Source: Incurvaria masculella
Lineage: Eukaryota > Arthropoda > Insecta > Lepidoptera > Incurvariidae
DNA: 64,000 bases
NCBI GenBank assembly: GCA_946894095.1
Contig: OX335655.1
Span: forward strand, 5,208,001-5,272,000
Direction: 5' to 3'
Shown: positions 1 through 14,271 of the stretch, in pieces
Position numbering within the stretch: position 1 is the first letter of the stretch
How the letters are laid out: every line of letters begins with the position of its first letter
The notes under the pieces: generated by a model
Told to the model about the DNA's origin: nothing
The model's database searches: none
The model's input: the letters and a program-made list of their open reading frames with translations, nothing else
Position numbers and translations under genes: made by a program

Positions 1-68
1 ATTTTGTATGGTCAGTCTGGTGCTAGTCCGCATACAAAATTTTGACAGTTCACTCTGAATATGACTGT
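1..68. mobile_element. CAGTCGTATTCAGAG MITE, right half
   Basis: GTCTGGTGCTAGTCCGCATAC ... CACTCTGAATATGACTG, cut by the window start. In an unkempt intron. Confidence 0.65.
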
Positions 69-160
69 AAAAATTTGAAATATATTTTCTTTGAGATTTT
101 TTTAGTGCATCTAAATGGAGATTATTTTGCTTGTTTTTGAGCGATATTTTTCTGTTTCAG

Positions 161-3100
161 ATACGAATTATGTCCTATCTTCATATAAAACTGAAGCTTG
201 TAAAAGACCACCACGTCTCTGTAGACAAGGTTACGCATGCCCTCAATATCACAATAGTAAAGTGAGTACCCTACTAGTCTGTTCATGTAAATAGTTTTAT
301 AATATTAATGTATATGACTTAAATATATTAAATAATATAAATTAGTGTGTTTAGAGATGTTTGTTTACAGCTTTTTTTATTAAGGCAATTTTTTTTTTTA
401 TGTGACTGGACATGGATGGCTAATACCACACCTTCTGTCATGGTATTAGCTCAACACACCACATGGGAACTAGGTGCCATGCCAGGACCTTCCTTATATT
501 GCACGGCTACATTGTACTGGATGGAAAACACGGACAATTTTCATTGCCGCTTCGACCATCGTTCATCCAATGCGATGGTACCAACCCGGGCGGGATTAAC
601 CCTACCACAGTTTAACGTGGAATCCGAACCACGGCCAGCCTCTCTCAACAGTCAAATGGTCACCCATCCAAGACCAGACCGGACCCAGAGTTGCTTAACT
701 TCGGAGAGCGATCGCCGAGGTGTCGCGCCACTGGGCCACTGAGGCTGACGAAAATTAATAATGTATTTGTATTTTCCATCGAATGATTGAGCTGGAATGA
801 TGAGGAAAGTTTTGCTACAAATTGTATTCACAGATGTGTTTGATTAAGGAAAAACCTGTCCAAGGAGTGGCATGATTCATTTGGCTGTGTCACGAAGTAA
901 TTCTCAGATTTGCAATTCAAGTAGAATAGCATTGGTGACGTAAAACACTTATCCAATTGAACTAAGAAAGTGGAGCATGAACGGGACTAAGCTAAAACAG
1001 TTTGGTCTTGAAACAAATGAACGGACAAAACAAATTTACAGGGCGAAAGTGTGTGAAACTGTCGTGCCTGAGCGGCCTAACCGAACATAACATTCAGATT
1101 GGGAAGCCGTTACAAATTGCACCTCTCGAAGAGCATGCATGAAGAAAGAATGTATGTGGAGGAAGCAAAGGCATGATTCTGTAATCTTAACTTTTGGCGC
1201 TCTATCATCTCTGCTCACCCCTTTGGGGAAGCCACGTGATGGTATGTAAGCAATAAGTACATTACCCTTGATATTCTCTGAATATTGTGTACAAGCATCC
1301 TTTTTAACCGACTTAAAAAAAGGAGGAGGTTATCAATTCGTCTGTGTGTTATTTTTTTTAATTATGACCTGCTCAAATTGGTGTTGAATACATTTCGATA
1401 GGTCCCATTCCTCAGGCTATGTTGATTCGAAATGCTCGGTACATTTTACCCCTTTATAAGACAGCTACATTAAACTGGAAGGAAAGCGTGGACTTTTTTT
1501 TCTTTTGACCATCTTTTCATCCAATGCGATGTTTCCAACCTGGGTGGGCTTTCCTTTTCCGGGCCATAAGGTTAGGCCTACAGTTTTACATCGATTCCGA
1601 ACCGTGGAACAGCTCGGATTTTTAACGAAATGCACTTATTCAACTCAGAAAGAGAAAGGAAATGGTATAGGGCCGAAATTTAACCCATGGAAGGCCAGTC
1701 CTCTGGCTTTTAAGGCAATTCCACAACGCCCTTGAGCTACAAGCCGCTCAAAAAAATTAATTTAAGCATTTCTTTGAAAAACCCATGGCCTTACACGCGG
1801 CAGGCGGAGACTTTCTCCGACGTTTTGAGCTGATCTTTCAGCCCGTTGTCTTTGGCACCTGCTCCGTATGGGCGTAGTGGCTGCCTCCTCGACAACGGGT
1901 TGAATGATCAGCTCGACACATCGGATAAATTCTCCACCCGACGGATGAAAAGCCGTGAGTATTTTTAAAACATGTTTAACGAAGGCGGTAATCTAAAAAG
2001 TGTTAGTGTGACTTTAGAAGTGACGGCATCGTTGCAGGACAAGCGCCGCTCGCCGCGCAAGTACAAGTACCGCAGCACGCCGTGCCCCAACGTGAAGCAT
2101 GGCGAGGAGTGGGGCGAGCCGAGCAACTGTGAGGCAGGCGACGCGTGCGCATACTGCCACACGCGCACGGAGCAGCAGTTCCACCCGGAGATATACAAGT
2201 CGACCAAGTGCAATGACGTGCAGCAGGCGGGCTACTGCCCGCGGGGGCTCTTCTGCGCGTTCGCGCACGTCGAACGTAAGTTCACACCGATTATGCTATG
2301 CCGAGATTTGGTGTTCAAGGCATCATGTACAATGTCATAGGTTCGGTTAGGAATATCTAAATGAGCCGTTGTATATAATCTAATAAATAAGCCCCACTCC
2401 TCGGTATTATTTTGACCAGCAACCTAAAATGGGAAACACATCTGATTGAAATCGTTAAAAGGGCAAACTCTCTCTTATACATAATAAGGAAAGCCTTTTC
2501 CTACATCACTGCAAATTTATTTCTCAAGTTATACAAAACATATGTTCGCCCAGTCCTGGAATATGGCTACCAAATCTGGAGCCCCTACTTCCAAAAAGAT
2601 ATTTGTCTACTGGAAAGAGTGCAGAGGCGGGCAACAAAAATGGTGGCCTCCATAAGAAATAAATCGTATGAGAGCCGTCTAGAGGCCTTGGGCCTCACCA
2701 CGCTGGAGGAACGAAGACGTAGAGGCGATCTCATTGAAACATTTAAAATTCTATCAGAACTCTATGATGTGGCAGATCTCAAACTGATGTACACAATGAA
2801 TACCAATGATCACCTACGTGGACACTCACTAAAACTGAACCGAACCTCAAGCAATTCAAACCCGAGGAAACACTTTATAACCAATCGTGTGGTTGAGTCG
2901 TGGAACAGGCTCCCGGAGGAAGTGATTAGTGCCGCTTCAGTGAACAGCTTTAAAAACAGACTTGACACTTATACAAAAAATCATAAACTTTAGACTTTTT
3001 ATAGGAATAAAAAAAAAAAAAAACAAGTGCACCCCCAGTTACCAACTCAGATGTACACGCATCAGCTTTAAGCTGCTAGTGTATCGAGACAATAATAATA

Positions 3101-4769
3101 AACACATTACAAAAATAAAAACTGTCCTACCTATATTAGTTTTAATTTAGTTTTAATTTTACTTAATGTAAAATCGCTCAAGGTGGCGAGGTGGGGTATG
3201 TTCGCGCTTAGAGTGCGCTCACACTGTCTTAAATATTTACTTTTTTGGAAAGTGGTAAAATGGGAAATCAAATAAAAGAAAAAACATCATTTCACTTTAC
3301 ATACCATACATATCACGATCCTTCGATATTCCTGACGGAACTTCGTGACACCTGTATATTGAAAATAGTATTTTTGAACCGAAGCTGACCTGTTCAACAA
3401 TTCCTTTGGGTCCATTGGAAGATCTATTTCCTTTGCACGTTAAGAAATATATCTTTTAGTATAGTTCAATATCACCACATGACAGTGAACATTAAGAATA
3501 TATTAATTATGGAATGGCTATAATAAAATGGTTTTACCTGACAATTTGTACTTTACAAATACTCTTTGAGGAATGTCTCTCTAAAATTTTTGTTATTACA
3601 CCAAAATATTCTTTATTACAGCTGAAGAAATGTCAACAGGCAGAGATTTATCAGGAGTGCTCGAATGCGGCACCAACTTTGCCGATATTCTATCGTCCGC
3701 GCTTCCGCCGCCCGACAAGAAGGGCGATGGGGGCATGCTCTCGCTAGATCGCACGCGCCCGCTCAGTCCGGGCGGGCCCGCACTCACCGCCAACGGGAGC
3801 GGCGAGGGCTCAGAGTGCGCCTCCACCAGCAGCGCCGGCTCCAGCGGCGGCCGCGCGCCCGGCTCGCAGCCGCGGCCCCTCGCCCCGCTCGCCATCTTCC
3901 CCGAACCCGACAAGCATTCGGTGCCCTCGTGGCCGCGCAATGCTGCTTTCGACCCCTCCGTCCTCCAGGAGGTCGTCGGCAACGCCCTCGACGACATGCA
4001 GCTCGAGGACCCCAACAACTTCGTCGCGTCGCTCAACCGTGACCTCGCCGACGGCGAGCCGCTCCTCGGCGGCTCGGCGCCCGTCAACATCCCGGGGCGG
4101 CCGGCGATGCGCGGCTTCAGCCCGCAGCCCGGCGGCTCGCCGCTGCCGCAGTTCCTCCGCTACCCACAGCCGGACCCCGCCGAGCAGCTGTTCAACGCGC
4201 ACGCCTCGCTCAAGGCGGGCAGCTTCGGCGGCGGCGGGGGCCCGTTCGAGTTCGCGGCGTCGCCGTCGGCGCCGGTCGAGCTGAGCCGGCTGCGCGAGGA
4301 GCTGGGCGCGTCGCGCGCGGCGGCGGCGCGATGGGACGAGCGCATCGCGCAGGCGCGCTCCGCGTGCGAGGCGTGGCAGCGCGAGTCGGACGAGTCGCAG
4401 CGCAAGGCGGCCGTCGCCGAGCGGCAGCGGGACGAGGCGCTCGCGCACGCGGTGGCGCTGCGCCGCGAGCTGGAGGCGGCGCGCGCGACCGGCGCCGGCG
4501 TGGGCGGCGGGGGCGCGGGGGTCGCGCGCCGCGAACTGCGCGGGCTGCCCATCGCCGCCCTCAAGGGCCTGCAGGCGCAGGTGCGCGCCGACCTCGAGGA
4601 GATCGAGAAGGTTCTCTACCTGGAGACGGCGTGCAAGTGCATGGTGTGCGAGGAGCAGAACAGGTGCGTCACGTTGGCGCCCTGCAATCACTACGTGCTG
4701 TGCGAGACGTGCGCGGCGACGCAAAAGGAATGCCCTTACTGTCAAACGCCGGTGCAACACCACCAATAG
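161..4769 (+). CDS. unk: unkempt, C-terminal part (RNA-binding CCCH zinc finger and RING protein)
   Basis: Three exons join in phase: 161-261, 2038-2275 and 3622-4769, ending in TAG. Earlier exons lie left of the window. Exon 161-261 carries a CCCH finger (CKRPPRLCRQGYACPQYH). Exon 2038-2275 carries two more, around PCPNVKHGEEWGEPSNC and CNDVQQAGYCPRG. The last exon encodes a serine/glycine/alanine-rich linker, a coiled-coil-like stretch (about codons for LRREL repeats, 4270-4500), and a C-terminal RING at about 4630-4760 with CKCMVC, CNHY, CETC and CPYC ligands. Unkempt is a cytoplasmic translational regulator that binds mRNA through its CCCH fingers and acts in neuronal development. The final exon is extremely GC-rich compared with its AT-rich introns. 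The first intron holds a SINE and a foldback; the second holds a LINE fragment. About 494 residues are visible, consistent with the C-terminal two thirds of the roughly 800-residue family protein. Identification is firm; the 5' part is missing. Confidence 0.95.
386..745 (-). mobile_element. SINE with 5S rRNA-like head, near full length
   Basis: Read on the minus strand. The head at 714-658 matches the 3' two thirds of 5S rRNA, including CCGAAGTTAAGCAAC and TTGGATGGGTGACC, the internal promoter region. A tRNA A-box-like TGGCCCAGTGG lies at 738-728. The body (GGTTCGGATTCC ... GGAAGGTCCTGGCATGGCAC) is shared with the tRNA-headed copies at 22932 and 51926. A poly(A) tail ends near 386. It sits in the unkempt intron. 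Confidence 0.8.
1400..1752 (-). mobile_element. SINE, tRNA-like head, degenerate
   Basis: The body (CATCTTTTCATCCAATGCGATG, reverse sense) and the head end (GAGCGGCTTGTAGC) of the same SINE family are recognisable with many substitutions. Confidence 0.6.
1826..1918. repeat. Small foldback in unkempt intron
   Basis: Arms of about 24 bases (GAGCTGATCTTTCAGCCCGTTG and its inverted copy near 1893-1917) flank a loop of about 45 bases. Confidence 0.7.
2405..3290 (+). mobile_element. 5'-truncated non-LTR retrotransposon (RT C-terminus)
   Basis: An open frame to the stop at 2993 reads as the end of a LINE reverse transcriptase: SNLKWETHL, LKLYKTYVRPVLEYG, LERVQRRATKM, RRRRGDLIETFK and NRVVESWNRLPEEV. 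An A-rich run follows at about 3008. It is inserted in the sense direction in the last unkempt intron, 5'-truncated as is usual for LINEs. The frame is open but lacks the catalytic core. Confidence 0.85.
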
Positions 4770-7700
4770 CGGCCCGATAAATTACAGTTTGGAATGTGTG
4801 ATGTGGAACGGCACTGTTTTTCTTAAGCTAACTTTTAGCTTGTTTTGTTCTTTTGTACGATGCACCGGTATGGAAGTGGTGCGCTCCACGGGAGGAATTT
4901 GCAAGGAAGGGATTGAAAAAGCTCCGTGACATATTCAATTATTCTCATTCCAAAAGTCGAATTTAATAACATTGCCCGTACACAATAACTAAAGAATGTA
5001 TATTTCTTAAAAAAATTAATATTTCAACTGCCAAACTAAAAGAGACTTATTTAAGTCATACAATCGTGCTTATATCTTACCTTCGTCATTTTTAGTTGCA
5101 GCCTCAAAATGGGTACAATTTTTTATTGCCGTGTCGACCATCTTTTTATCTAATAAAATTGGTTTCGTAACCCCTTAGGCGTTGACGGGCACTTCTTTGA
5201 GGGCCTGGTGTAAACCCATGTGTCGCACTAAAACAAGTAGTATGGGAAGGCTGTTAACTTTTGTATGGAAGACAAAATGGTTTTATGGTCAACTTATAGA
5301 TTTTTTGGTAGGATAGCGCAATGGATAATTTTGAGGCTACGATTTAAAATGAAGTACAATTATACGTTTTTGAGGGACGGGTAACTAAGAGGGCTCTAAG
5401 CTGCTGGACAATTCTAATCCAGAAATAATTTTTATTGATGATTTTTGGATCTATTTTTGAAAACGCTCGAATTAATTTAGTTTAAGTGGCAATAATTGTG
5501 CCAGTTACGTGTCTATTATCCACTACTCGTTCAGTTTTGTCCAGTAATGCTCTCTTTACACTCTGCATAAATCTTTTAACATTTTCAAGCAAAGAAAAAA
5601 TGTGAGCAATGTTGGCCATTAAATGGGGATATTATAAACTTACAGTTATTGTCCCTTCCGGAATTATTTACAATTTAATTAATTTTATAAAAAAAATCTG
5701 AGGATGCTTGATGCAAAATAATCCAGCAACTTTGTATTGGGTATTATTTTTTTTACAAAAATCTGAAAATATTTAGAAATAATAAATCAAAATATTATTA
5801 TTTTTTCCTCATTTTTAAGATTTTTCAAAGCAGCAACACGTTTGGTTCTTGTTCCAAACAATGACTAGATTCTTAAAAATATTGAAGAAAAATACGTTAG
5901 GTATATATTGTAAAAGAATTTAAGAAGAAATTGGGCAGGAGAATAACTGTAAGTATAGTGATTAAATCAACCTGTTTAGTGGCCTAATTGATCACACCAG
6001 GTTACCGATCGCTAGGCTCAGATGAACAAAGAAACCTAAGCAACAGCTTGGAATTAGTGGTCATCTTGTATCTTGCGCATTGTTGAGTGGTCCCATGTAA
6101 GGAGGGTTGACAATATTGCTCTTTGGTGTTATGTAGTCGGGTCACGGGTGTGATTCGATAAAAAGGTAATAAGGAGCGGAGGTGATTGTCGTGATTCGTG
6201 ATGTGAGTTTGATCTTGATGTGTCGTATCGTGGTGTGCTAAGCATAAGTCGGCAAGCTCGAAGAACTAGTGGAAATTATGTCGTGTAGATGGCGCTGCCC
6301 TAAAGTTTTAAGCCAGTTTGAATACTAAGCTTTGAGATGTCCAAATTTATTAATTAGGATTTGTTTTATTTATTATATTTATAAATTATGCTGTAAATGG
6401 AGAAAGATCAACGTTGAACGTGATTCAATGAATTATGTTACCGAGGAGTTATTTTTTATTTTATGTACACTTTAGGCCCTAAGATTGACTGACGCTAATT
6501 TTATATTGGTAGGGTGTGGCCACTGTTCTGTCGGGCTTGCCAGTAAGTTAAAAAATTTTGCTCTCTACCGGTGTTTATTGTCACATAATAGAGAGGGACA
6601 GATCGAGTGTATGAGGACATAAGGATGGGGCTGGACGGATGGCGGTACCTACTTTTTTATTCCAATAATATATAGATGTCATTCACAAATGGGATTGCAT
6701 TTATTTGCTTTTTTAGTTACTTTTTTCTCTTCGTCTTATTTCTAAAACTTTCCTAAAATGATGCTCTATTCTTTTCCATGAATCGGATGTGGGCGTGAAG
6801 TTGTTCCCGATACCGCTTTTGGTCCAGAACTGTCCTTTGCAATGACTCTGCCCTAGCGGCATCAACTTCAAAACTGGGATTTAATGAGGAATCAATATTT
6901 GTAACGGTAGGCTTTGATAATATTTCCATATTTTGATAGAATTATAAATATAAGTGATTTCTGAAATGGCTTGACATGTCTCGTGCGTGCGACATATACA
7001 TAGTTGCTTGATGTGGCGTAGAAAGCAGAAAGGAACCGGTAAACAATAGGGTTATTACAATAGCGCTTTTGATGTTACATTTTGTAATTTAGATCCGTGT
7101 ACACAATACTTGTTCCATTGCTACTCTTGACTTCGCAAATATTGAAAGAAATAACTGTGAATGTAAAAAAATTTTTTCGAAAAGAGATCTTATTTTAGAT
7201 TTTTCATGACGCTCTCCATGGAAGTTGTCAGAGATTCTAAATCCAGCTTTTTCTTAAAATTAAATATTTTCCATACAAAGATTTTCCACAAATTCAGCTC
7301 ACTTATGGATGTATAAATTTTTTTTGACCTTTGAAAAATCATAACTATATTTTCATACCTTTTTTTATAATCATGAAAAAAAAATTGTTTTGTTTTACAG
7401 TTTTATGCTGAAATATTTCTACAACTACAACATAATTAAATAGTAGAAGTCACCTAAGGACCAATGTTGATATCACACTGTATTTTTATGACCTCGTCAA
7501 CCTCAAACTTTTATGTATTTTGTTTAACAATGTCATGTTTAATGTTAACAAATTATTCCAAAGGTGGAATGCTTCGACACTTTTTACACTCAAGTGTTTA
7601 CTTCATAACTTACCAATTGAAAGGTGATTTTATTGTCTGGCTTTCAATTTTCTGTTGACAAATTTGTATGGTTGTGAAGATAATACGAGTACACAATACT

Positions 7701-8222
7701 TTATTGGTGTTACAATCTTTTAACTCTGACTTAATCGTTGATTATAAAACACATTTCAGATTGACTGTATACATTCTTGACTAATTTTGAACCACAGCAA
7801 ACTTTGTAATAAGAAAAAATAAATGAGAAGAAAAGTGACACAAAATATGTTGTGGATAGATTTTATATCGGTGAAAACAAGCCATGATCATATTAAAATT
7901 GTGAGCTCAGTTCGCAACCAATCCTGTAAATATACAGGATTATTTTCTAATCTTTCTATCCTATGGCGACTTTAATTTAGCATTTTCACTTTGAGACCAT
8001 ATTGCATATGCATAGCTGTATCATAAGATTGTATTTCCGTTCAAACATTTATATATTTTAGAATTATTAACCTTTTATAATTAAATGATAAATAACAAAT
8101 TATTCTAGATTTAATGTATTTAGATGTAAGTAGATTTTTCCAATTGTAATCAAATATAATAAGTAAGGACTTGATATGTAGATGCACATTGTCAACTGAT
8201 TAGAGCTAGCCACTTGCGTCTC
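4770..8222. other. unkempt 3' UTR and AT-rich intergenic DNA, no gene seen
   Basis: No coding frame with recognisable content. A weak trace of the SINE body lies near 5110-5200. The unkempt 3' end cannot be placed. Confidence 0.5.
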
Positions 8223-8293
8223 CCGGTACCTACAGAGACCAGACGGTAATTACAGAGACCAGATGATACATGCAGAGACCAGACGATATCTGG
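8223..8293. repeat. Three imperfect copies of a ~22-base unit
   Basis: TACAGAGACCAGACG-type units recur three times (about 8230, 8251 and 8273), each followed by GTAA, ATACA or ATATC. Confidence 0.7.
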
Positions 8294-9813
8294 TTTAATT
8301 GCCAAAAAACCAACATGTTATTTTAACAGTTTAGGTTGCATTTGTGGTTACATTTTCACAAAGATGTGGTATATATTATGTGTTTTGGAAATTGATATAC
8401 TATTTTGGTTTGCATTGACCAGTTTTGTGATAATATATTTTGTTATTACTTTTTTTCTACTTTTGTTGCCTAATTTGCTTGAATGGAGGATTATGGTCTC
8501 AAAGATAAACAACATTCCTATAGTTTGTGTCACGTTCGCGTATGTTCAACCGACTCTTTTGCAATGAAATATTCCACAGTTTGTTCAAAACACATTCTGT
8601 CCAACGAGATCACATAAAGTGATCACTTAGGTGAAATAAGATTGAATTCCATTAACTAAAACCCATAACTGCACATTAATATTAAGATTGTTTTATTAAA
8701 TTTTTTTTGTGCACAATTTTGCTACTGCAGAGTATGTGTGGATTGATCCTTGGATGTGTTTTTAAAGGATATGAATTTGCAGAAAGAACATGTGTGTTAA
8801 TCCATTTTTGCAATCTGTGCCGTGCATCAGTTCATTAGGGTCAATCTTCGAATTCATTTTCGCAAGTGACTCTTGCGAAGGCAAGTAGCTGTCACCAGCG
8901 ATGTAGAAAAAATATATGCATGCGTATTTTCTACATAGAGGACAGCTACTTGTATGAGAGCTTCTCGTCAAAGAGTACCAACTCTGTTAAATGAGCCTAA
9001 AAAAATCTAATTAATAAAAATGTCAAAATGTACCCAAAGTGTTTTGAATAAATCTAATTGGAAAGTTTCACTGTTGGGAGCTAACGAGGTTGCAGGGAGC
9101 GCAAAGTGGTTATACATTTTATAATTTGATTGTTGAACTGTAAACATTGCATTATGCAGTAAAAATACTTTAGTTTTGCACTTTAATTGCATTTCTTCAT
9201 AGTTAAAATTGTTATAGGAATCTGCATAATACATAATCATTTGTAATATGGATTTATTTAATTTGTTTATAGTTAGATAGGTAGCTCCAACAAATTCTTT
9301 GAAATTATCAACTAAATTGTAACCAGCGCCTCAGGTGCGCTTCAAACTAAACAAGAACAAAATATGTTATATGATTTTATTTACAATGGGTTATTGAATA
9401 AAATAAAAGCTTTTACACATTACATTTTTTAAATGATAACTCAAATAATCCATGTGATAAAATCTGTAAGTGAAAGTGATGGTGACGAAAAATATATTAT
9501 TATTAGGTAGGTAGGTTTAATAAATTTTCAATTGCATTAATGTAATGTTGTTTTATTTTTCAAATATGTTAGACTATTCAAAACATTCCCACCAACGAAT
9601 TAATGTGTCCCACATTTACAATTGGAACAGTACAGTTTTCAATTCTTAATTTGATTCCTGAGTCATATTTCCTTTTTTGTAAATGCTAGCTGAATCCACA
9701 CTTCGTTTAGTTTGTAGTTTTCAACGATACATAAAACGTACACTTCTTTACACAGTAAACAGTTCTTTACGTTCTGTAGGAGCATGTAGTTTATATAGTA
9801 ATAGCTTGTTGTA
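8294..9813. other. AT-rich intergenic DNA, no gene seen
   Basis: No supported gene. A small hairpin lies at 8881-8952 (CAAGTAGCTGTC ... GACAGCTACTTG). Confidence 0.5.
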
Positions 9814-9890
9814 GCACCACAGACGGACGGACGGTCAGCGGAGGCTTAATAATAGGGTTCCGTTGGCACCCTTTGGGTACGGATACAAGA
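9814..9890. mobile_element. Fragment of GGGTTCCGTACC element
   Basis: Shows GGACGGACGG, CAGCGGAGGCTTAATAATAG and the GGGTTCCGTTGGCACCC end seen in longer copies at 55785 and 31541. Confidence 0.7.
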
Positions 9891-10143
9891 CAAAACAGTG
9901 AATGTCTGGAACCGCTGAACTTCTGAATTTCTCATCTTAAAAGAAAGCTGTGAATATTTCATGTTTGTGTGCAGTGGGTCCGGAGAGTCTGTTTCTTACG
10001 TAAGTGTTGCTTGTAAATAGTACATGTCGGCCTCGTTTATCCCCTTGACATTTGAATTTTGTAAAATCTGTTGTGAGTGACCCTTTTCGTCGTAAAAAGA
10101 AGCCACTCTGAAAATTTCAGAGAGAACCTGTCAAAACTTAGTA

Positions 10144-10330
10144 TTCCAAATTATGGGTATACAGCAGGTGGCGAAATTGGTAGACGCAATACCCTCGAAT
10201 GGTATGTTTTGCTGGTTCGGGTCCAGCCTTACAGTATATTCATAAAGTAGTTAATTTAAAAGGGCTCGTTCTTTTATTAATTTGTCCTTGTTTCACGGCC
10301 GATTATACATACATACATATCAAATTCCAT
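10144..10330 (+). mobile_element. tRNA-Leu-like SINE
   Basis: A tRNA-Leu-like head contains TGGCGAAATTGGTAGACGC (A box) and GGTTCGGGTCC (B box). It is followed by a body and a TACA-repeat tail. A near-identical copy lies at 53626-53815. Confidence 0.75.
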
Positions 10331-11059
10331 AGAATATTTTCTTCGTAAGCATTCCCATCTTAAAAAAACCTACTCTGACATTTCTGGGTTCAGCGTCTCC
10401 AGAGATTCAAAATGTGTACAATTTTCCCTCTCTTACCCCCTTTAACAGTTTTAAAGAAAAAAATCTTTCTTTGGAAAAATCTAGCTCGAAAATATTCAAA
10501 AAGATTCATGAGTTGACTTTTGCAGAGAAAGAATTGCTGGGACCTAAAGATTGACCAAATGTCTAGATTGTCTTGTCTTTCCTTGTTATGTGTTTCCAAT
10601 ATTTTATTTTATTTCACACTAATGAAAAAGTTCGTTACTAAATTCTTAAGTGGTTCTTATTTTTCCGGTCAAAATTATTCAATAATAAATAAAAAAAAAA
10701 ATATTAGTTCAAAAAGATGTCTCAAACGCTGGAGAGGGGCGCCACTATTAAGTTTCTGTCCCTATTCGCAAACATCTTAGATCCCGGCTGCCTATATCTG
10801 GAGCAAGGCAGAGAATACCTCTTGTACGTGGTTGAAAGTAGGCATTTGAGAACGATCCGTTTCTCAAACTGATTTCTCTGCCTCACCGCCAGTGGATTTA
10901 GCTTTTCTGAACACCTCTCTCTCTCTCTCTTTTGGTCTCTCAGCACAGCCAACCCTACCGGTTTTTTATAAAAAAAAGGTGCTGGAAGGGTCATTCTCGG
11001 ATCAGCAGCTCAGTCGATTTCCTTTTCTCGTCAGTGGTTATGGAACTATTTTTTGTAGA
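10331..11059. other. Intergenic, no gene seen
   Basis: AT-rich with a CT-rich tract near 10915-10930. No supported gene. Confidence 0.4.
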
Positions 11060-11180
11060 CTGTCATGATATTAGCCAGCACACCTCGTGGGAACTAGATT
11101 CCATGCTGAGACCCTGCTTTTATTGCACAGCTGCATGGTACCAACCTGGGATACAGTTTAACGTAGAATCCGAACCATGA
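11060..11180 (-). mobile_element. SINE body fragment
   Basis: Contains the 3' body (TGTCATGATATTAGCC ... GGAACTAG ... TTTAACGTAGAATCCGAACC) of the family at 386-745, with an internal deletion. Confidence 0.7.
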
Positions 11181-11544
11181 ACGACGAATCTCTTAGTCCG
11201 CTCTACGACATGCAAGGGAAAAATCCCGTGGGCTAAATTGTATTATTTTTACGTGCCGGAACCCACTTTTCGAGATCATAGAATATCCTCGAGATAGGAA
11301 AATCACAGGTAGCGAGACCCGACCCAGAAGAATCGCCTTTTAAAAAGAATTGAAGGAACCTATACATGTATGTTTAGGGCGGATTCTTATCAAAATAATT
11401 TATCCATAAAATATATTTATGAGGTATAATAAATGAATTTCTTATCACAATAATAAAAACTGGTTGAAAAGATATATGTACGGTTTTGTGCAGCTAGTCG
11501 AAACAGATCCCAATCCCGCCAAAAATGTAGCCGCTGCGTATCGA

Positions 11545-11774
11545 TCGACCAATTATTTATGTCTAGCGCCATGTGCACACCAATAGCAACTCCTACATTA
11601 TCGACCAATCAACGTGCTAGAAATTGGCCAATCGCAACGCAAGAAACAGGCGTCCACCCGTTTTCGCCCCTCGCTTCGTCCCGCAGTCGCCATCTTGAGC
11701 ATATGATTGAAGCGTTTCTTGCTCGCGCAAATAAAATTTACTTTTTCCGAACGACCCTCCGATTGACAACGCTG
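11545..11774 (+). promoter_or_regulatory. H3.3 promoter with five CCAAT motifs, and probable first (non-coding) exon
   Basis: CCAAT boxes occur at 11549, 11580, 11605 and 11628, plus an inverted box ATTGG at 11623. The last two form the palindrome ATTGGCCAAT (11623-11632). A TATCGATC sequence near 11540 differs by one base from the DRE motif TATCGATA. No TATA box is evident. The probable non-coding exon runs to 11774, followed by a gtgagt donor. It contains an upstream ATG at 11703, so a start site downstream of that, or a short uORF, is possible. NF-Y binding to CCAAT is established for many histone promoters; its use here is inference. Confidence 0.6.
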
Positions 11775-12082
11775 GTGAGTCCTATTTTGATAAACGTTAT
11801 AATCTTGAATTGTTGAACATACCGGAGGCCCCGCAGAACGACTTTTCTATGCGTACGAAGAGAAAGTTGCTGGTTCAGTTCGCGTGTGGGACCGATGTTA
11901 GGAGGCAGGGACGCATTGTTTGTTGTTTTTTACCTTACATCTGCCCTAGTTTCATAAATGTCCAGAATCCGATGCTATCCTTTTTCACCGAGGCATGATT
12001 GGATTTCCCGCTCAAATCAACTGCTAGCATTGCATTGTATATATATCATAGTAATGAGGTCATTGTTCTTTATTGTCAGTGA

Positions 12083-13749
<1,667 letters not shown>

Positions 13750-14162
13750 GCTACGTCTTTAGCGCTAGTGTAGACTTAAATTATTCGTAATTTCAAATGA
13801 TTATAGATTTAAATTCAAACTAAAGTAACCTTTTGAAGCCGTAATGTCGTGTTTTTTTACTTTAAATTCGGGACTGAATTATGTTCGTAATCGTAAATTT
13901 AGGTTTAAGTGAGGCTCTGTACTCTCATATAGGTGTATCGGGATCTTTGCGGCTTGTGCGAGTGCACTGTGTTAATTTAGGGGTGTGTGTGGTTTCTGTG
14001 GCTGGGCTTTAGCCGCAAATACAAAACTCGTATGGAAGTGCACATTTACTTCAATGTGTATTATGATTATATTGGTGTTAATTAAACTTAGTATGTAAAC
14101 CAAATTATATTGTTTGATTTTTCATGTTCCTTTTCCACCCGCTAATATATATTTATAATAAT

Positions 14163-14168
14163 AATAAA
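14163..14168 (+). terminator. Poly(A) signal of the H3.3 gene
   Basis: AATAAA lies 414 bases after the stop, just before the GGGTTCCG repeat. It implies a 3' UTR of about 430 bases. Confidence 0.5.
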
Positions 14169-14271
14169 TTAATTCCAAAGCACTTGTTGTGTTAGCTGAT
14201 TTGGATAAACCCCAGAAATGTGGCATGAAATGAGTACCTATTTCGTAATGTCATGCCTAGTCTGTTCCTTT

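Noticed and set aside
658..714. 5S rRNA gene
   Set aside because: Only the 3' part aligns, with substitutions, and it is joined to a SINE body and poly(A) tail.
347..742. 131-codon open frame and its relatives at 49667, 52099 and 23106
   Set aside because: They are chance frames through SINE bodies; the shared peptide phrases come from the repeat.
3810..4766. 318-codon open frame on the minus strand opposite the last unkempt exon
   Set aside because: It is a shadow of a very GC-rich coding exon; arginine/alanine-rich, no domain, and the plus frame carries the RING.
8223..8293. CRISPR array
   Set aside because: Only three imperfect units with 7-10 base gaps, in an insect genome; a simple tandem repeat.
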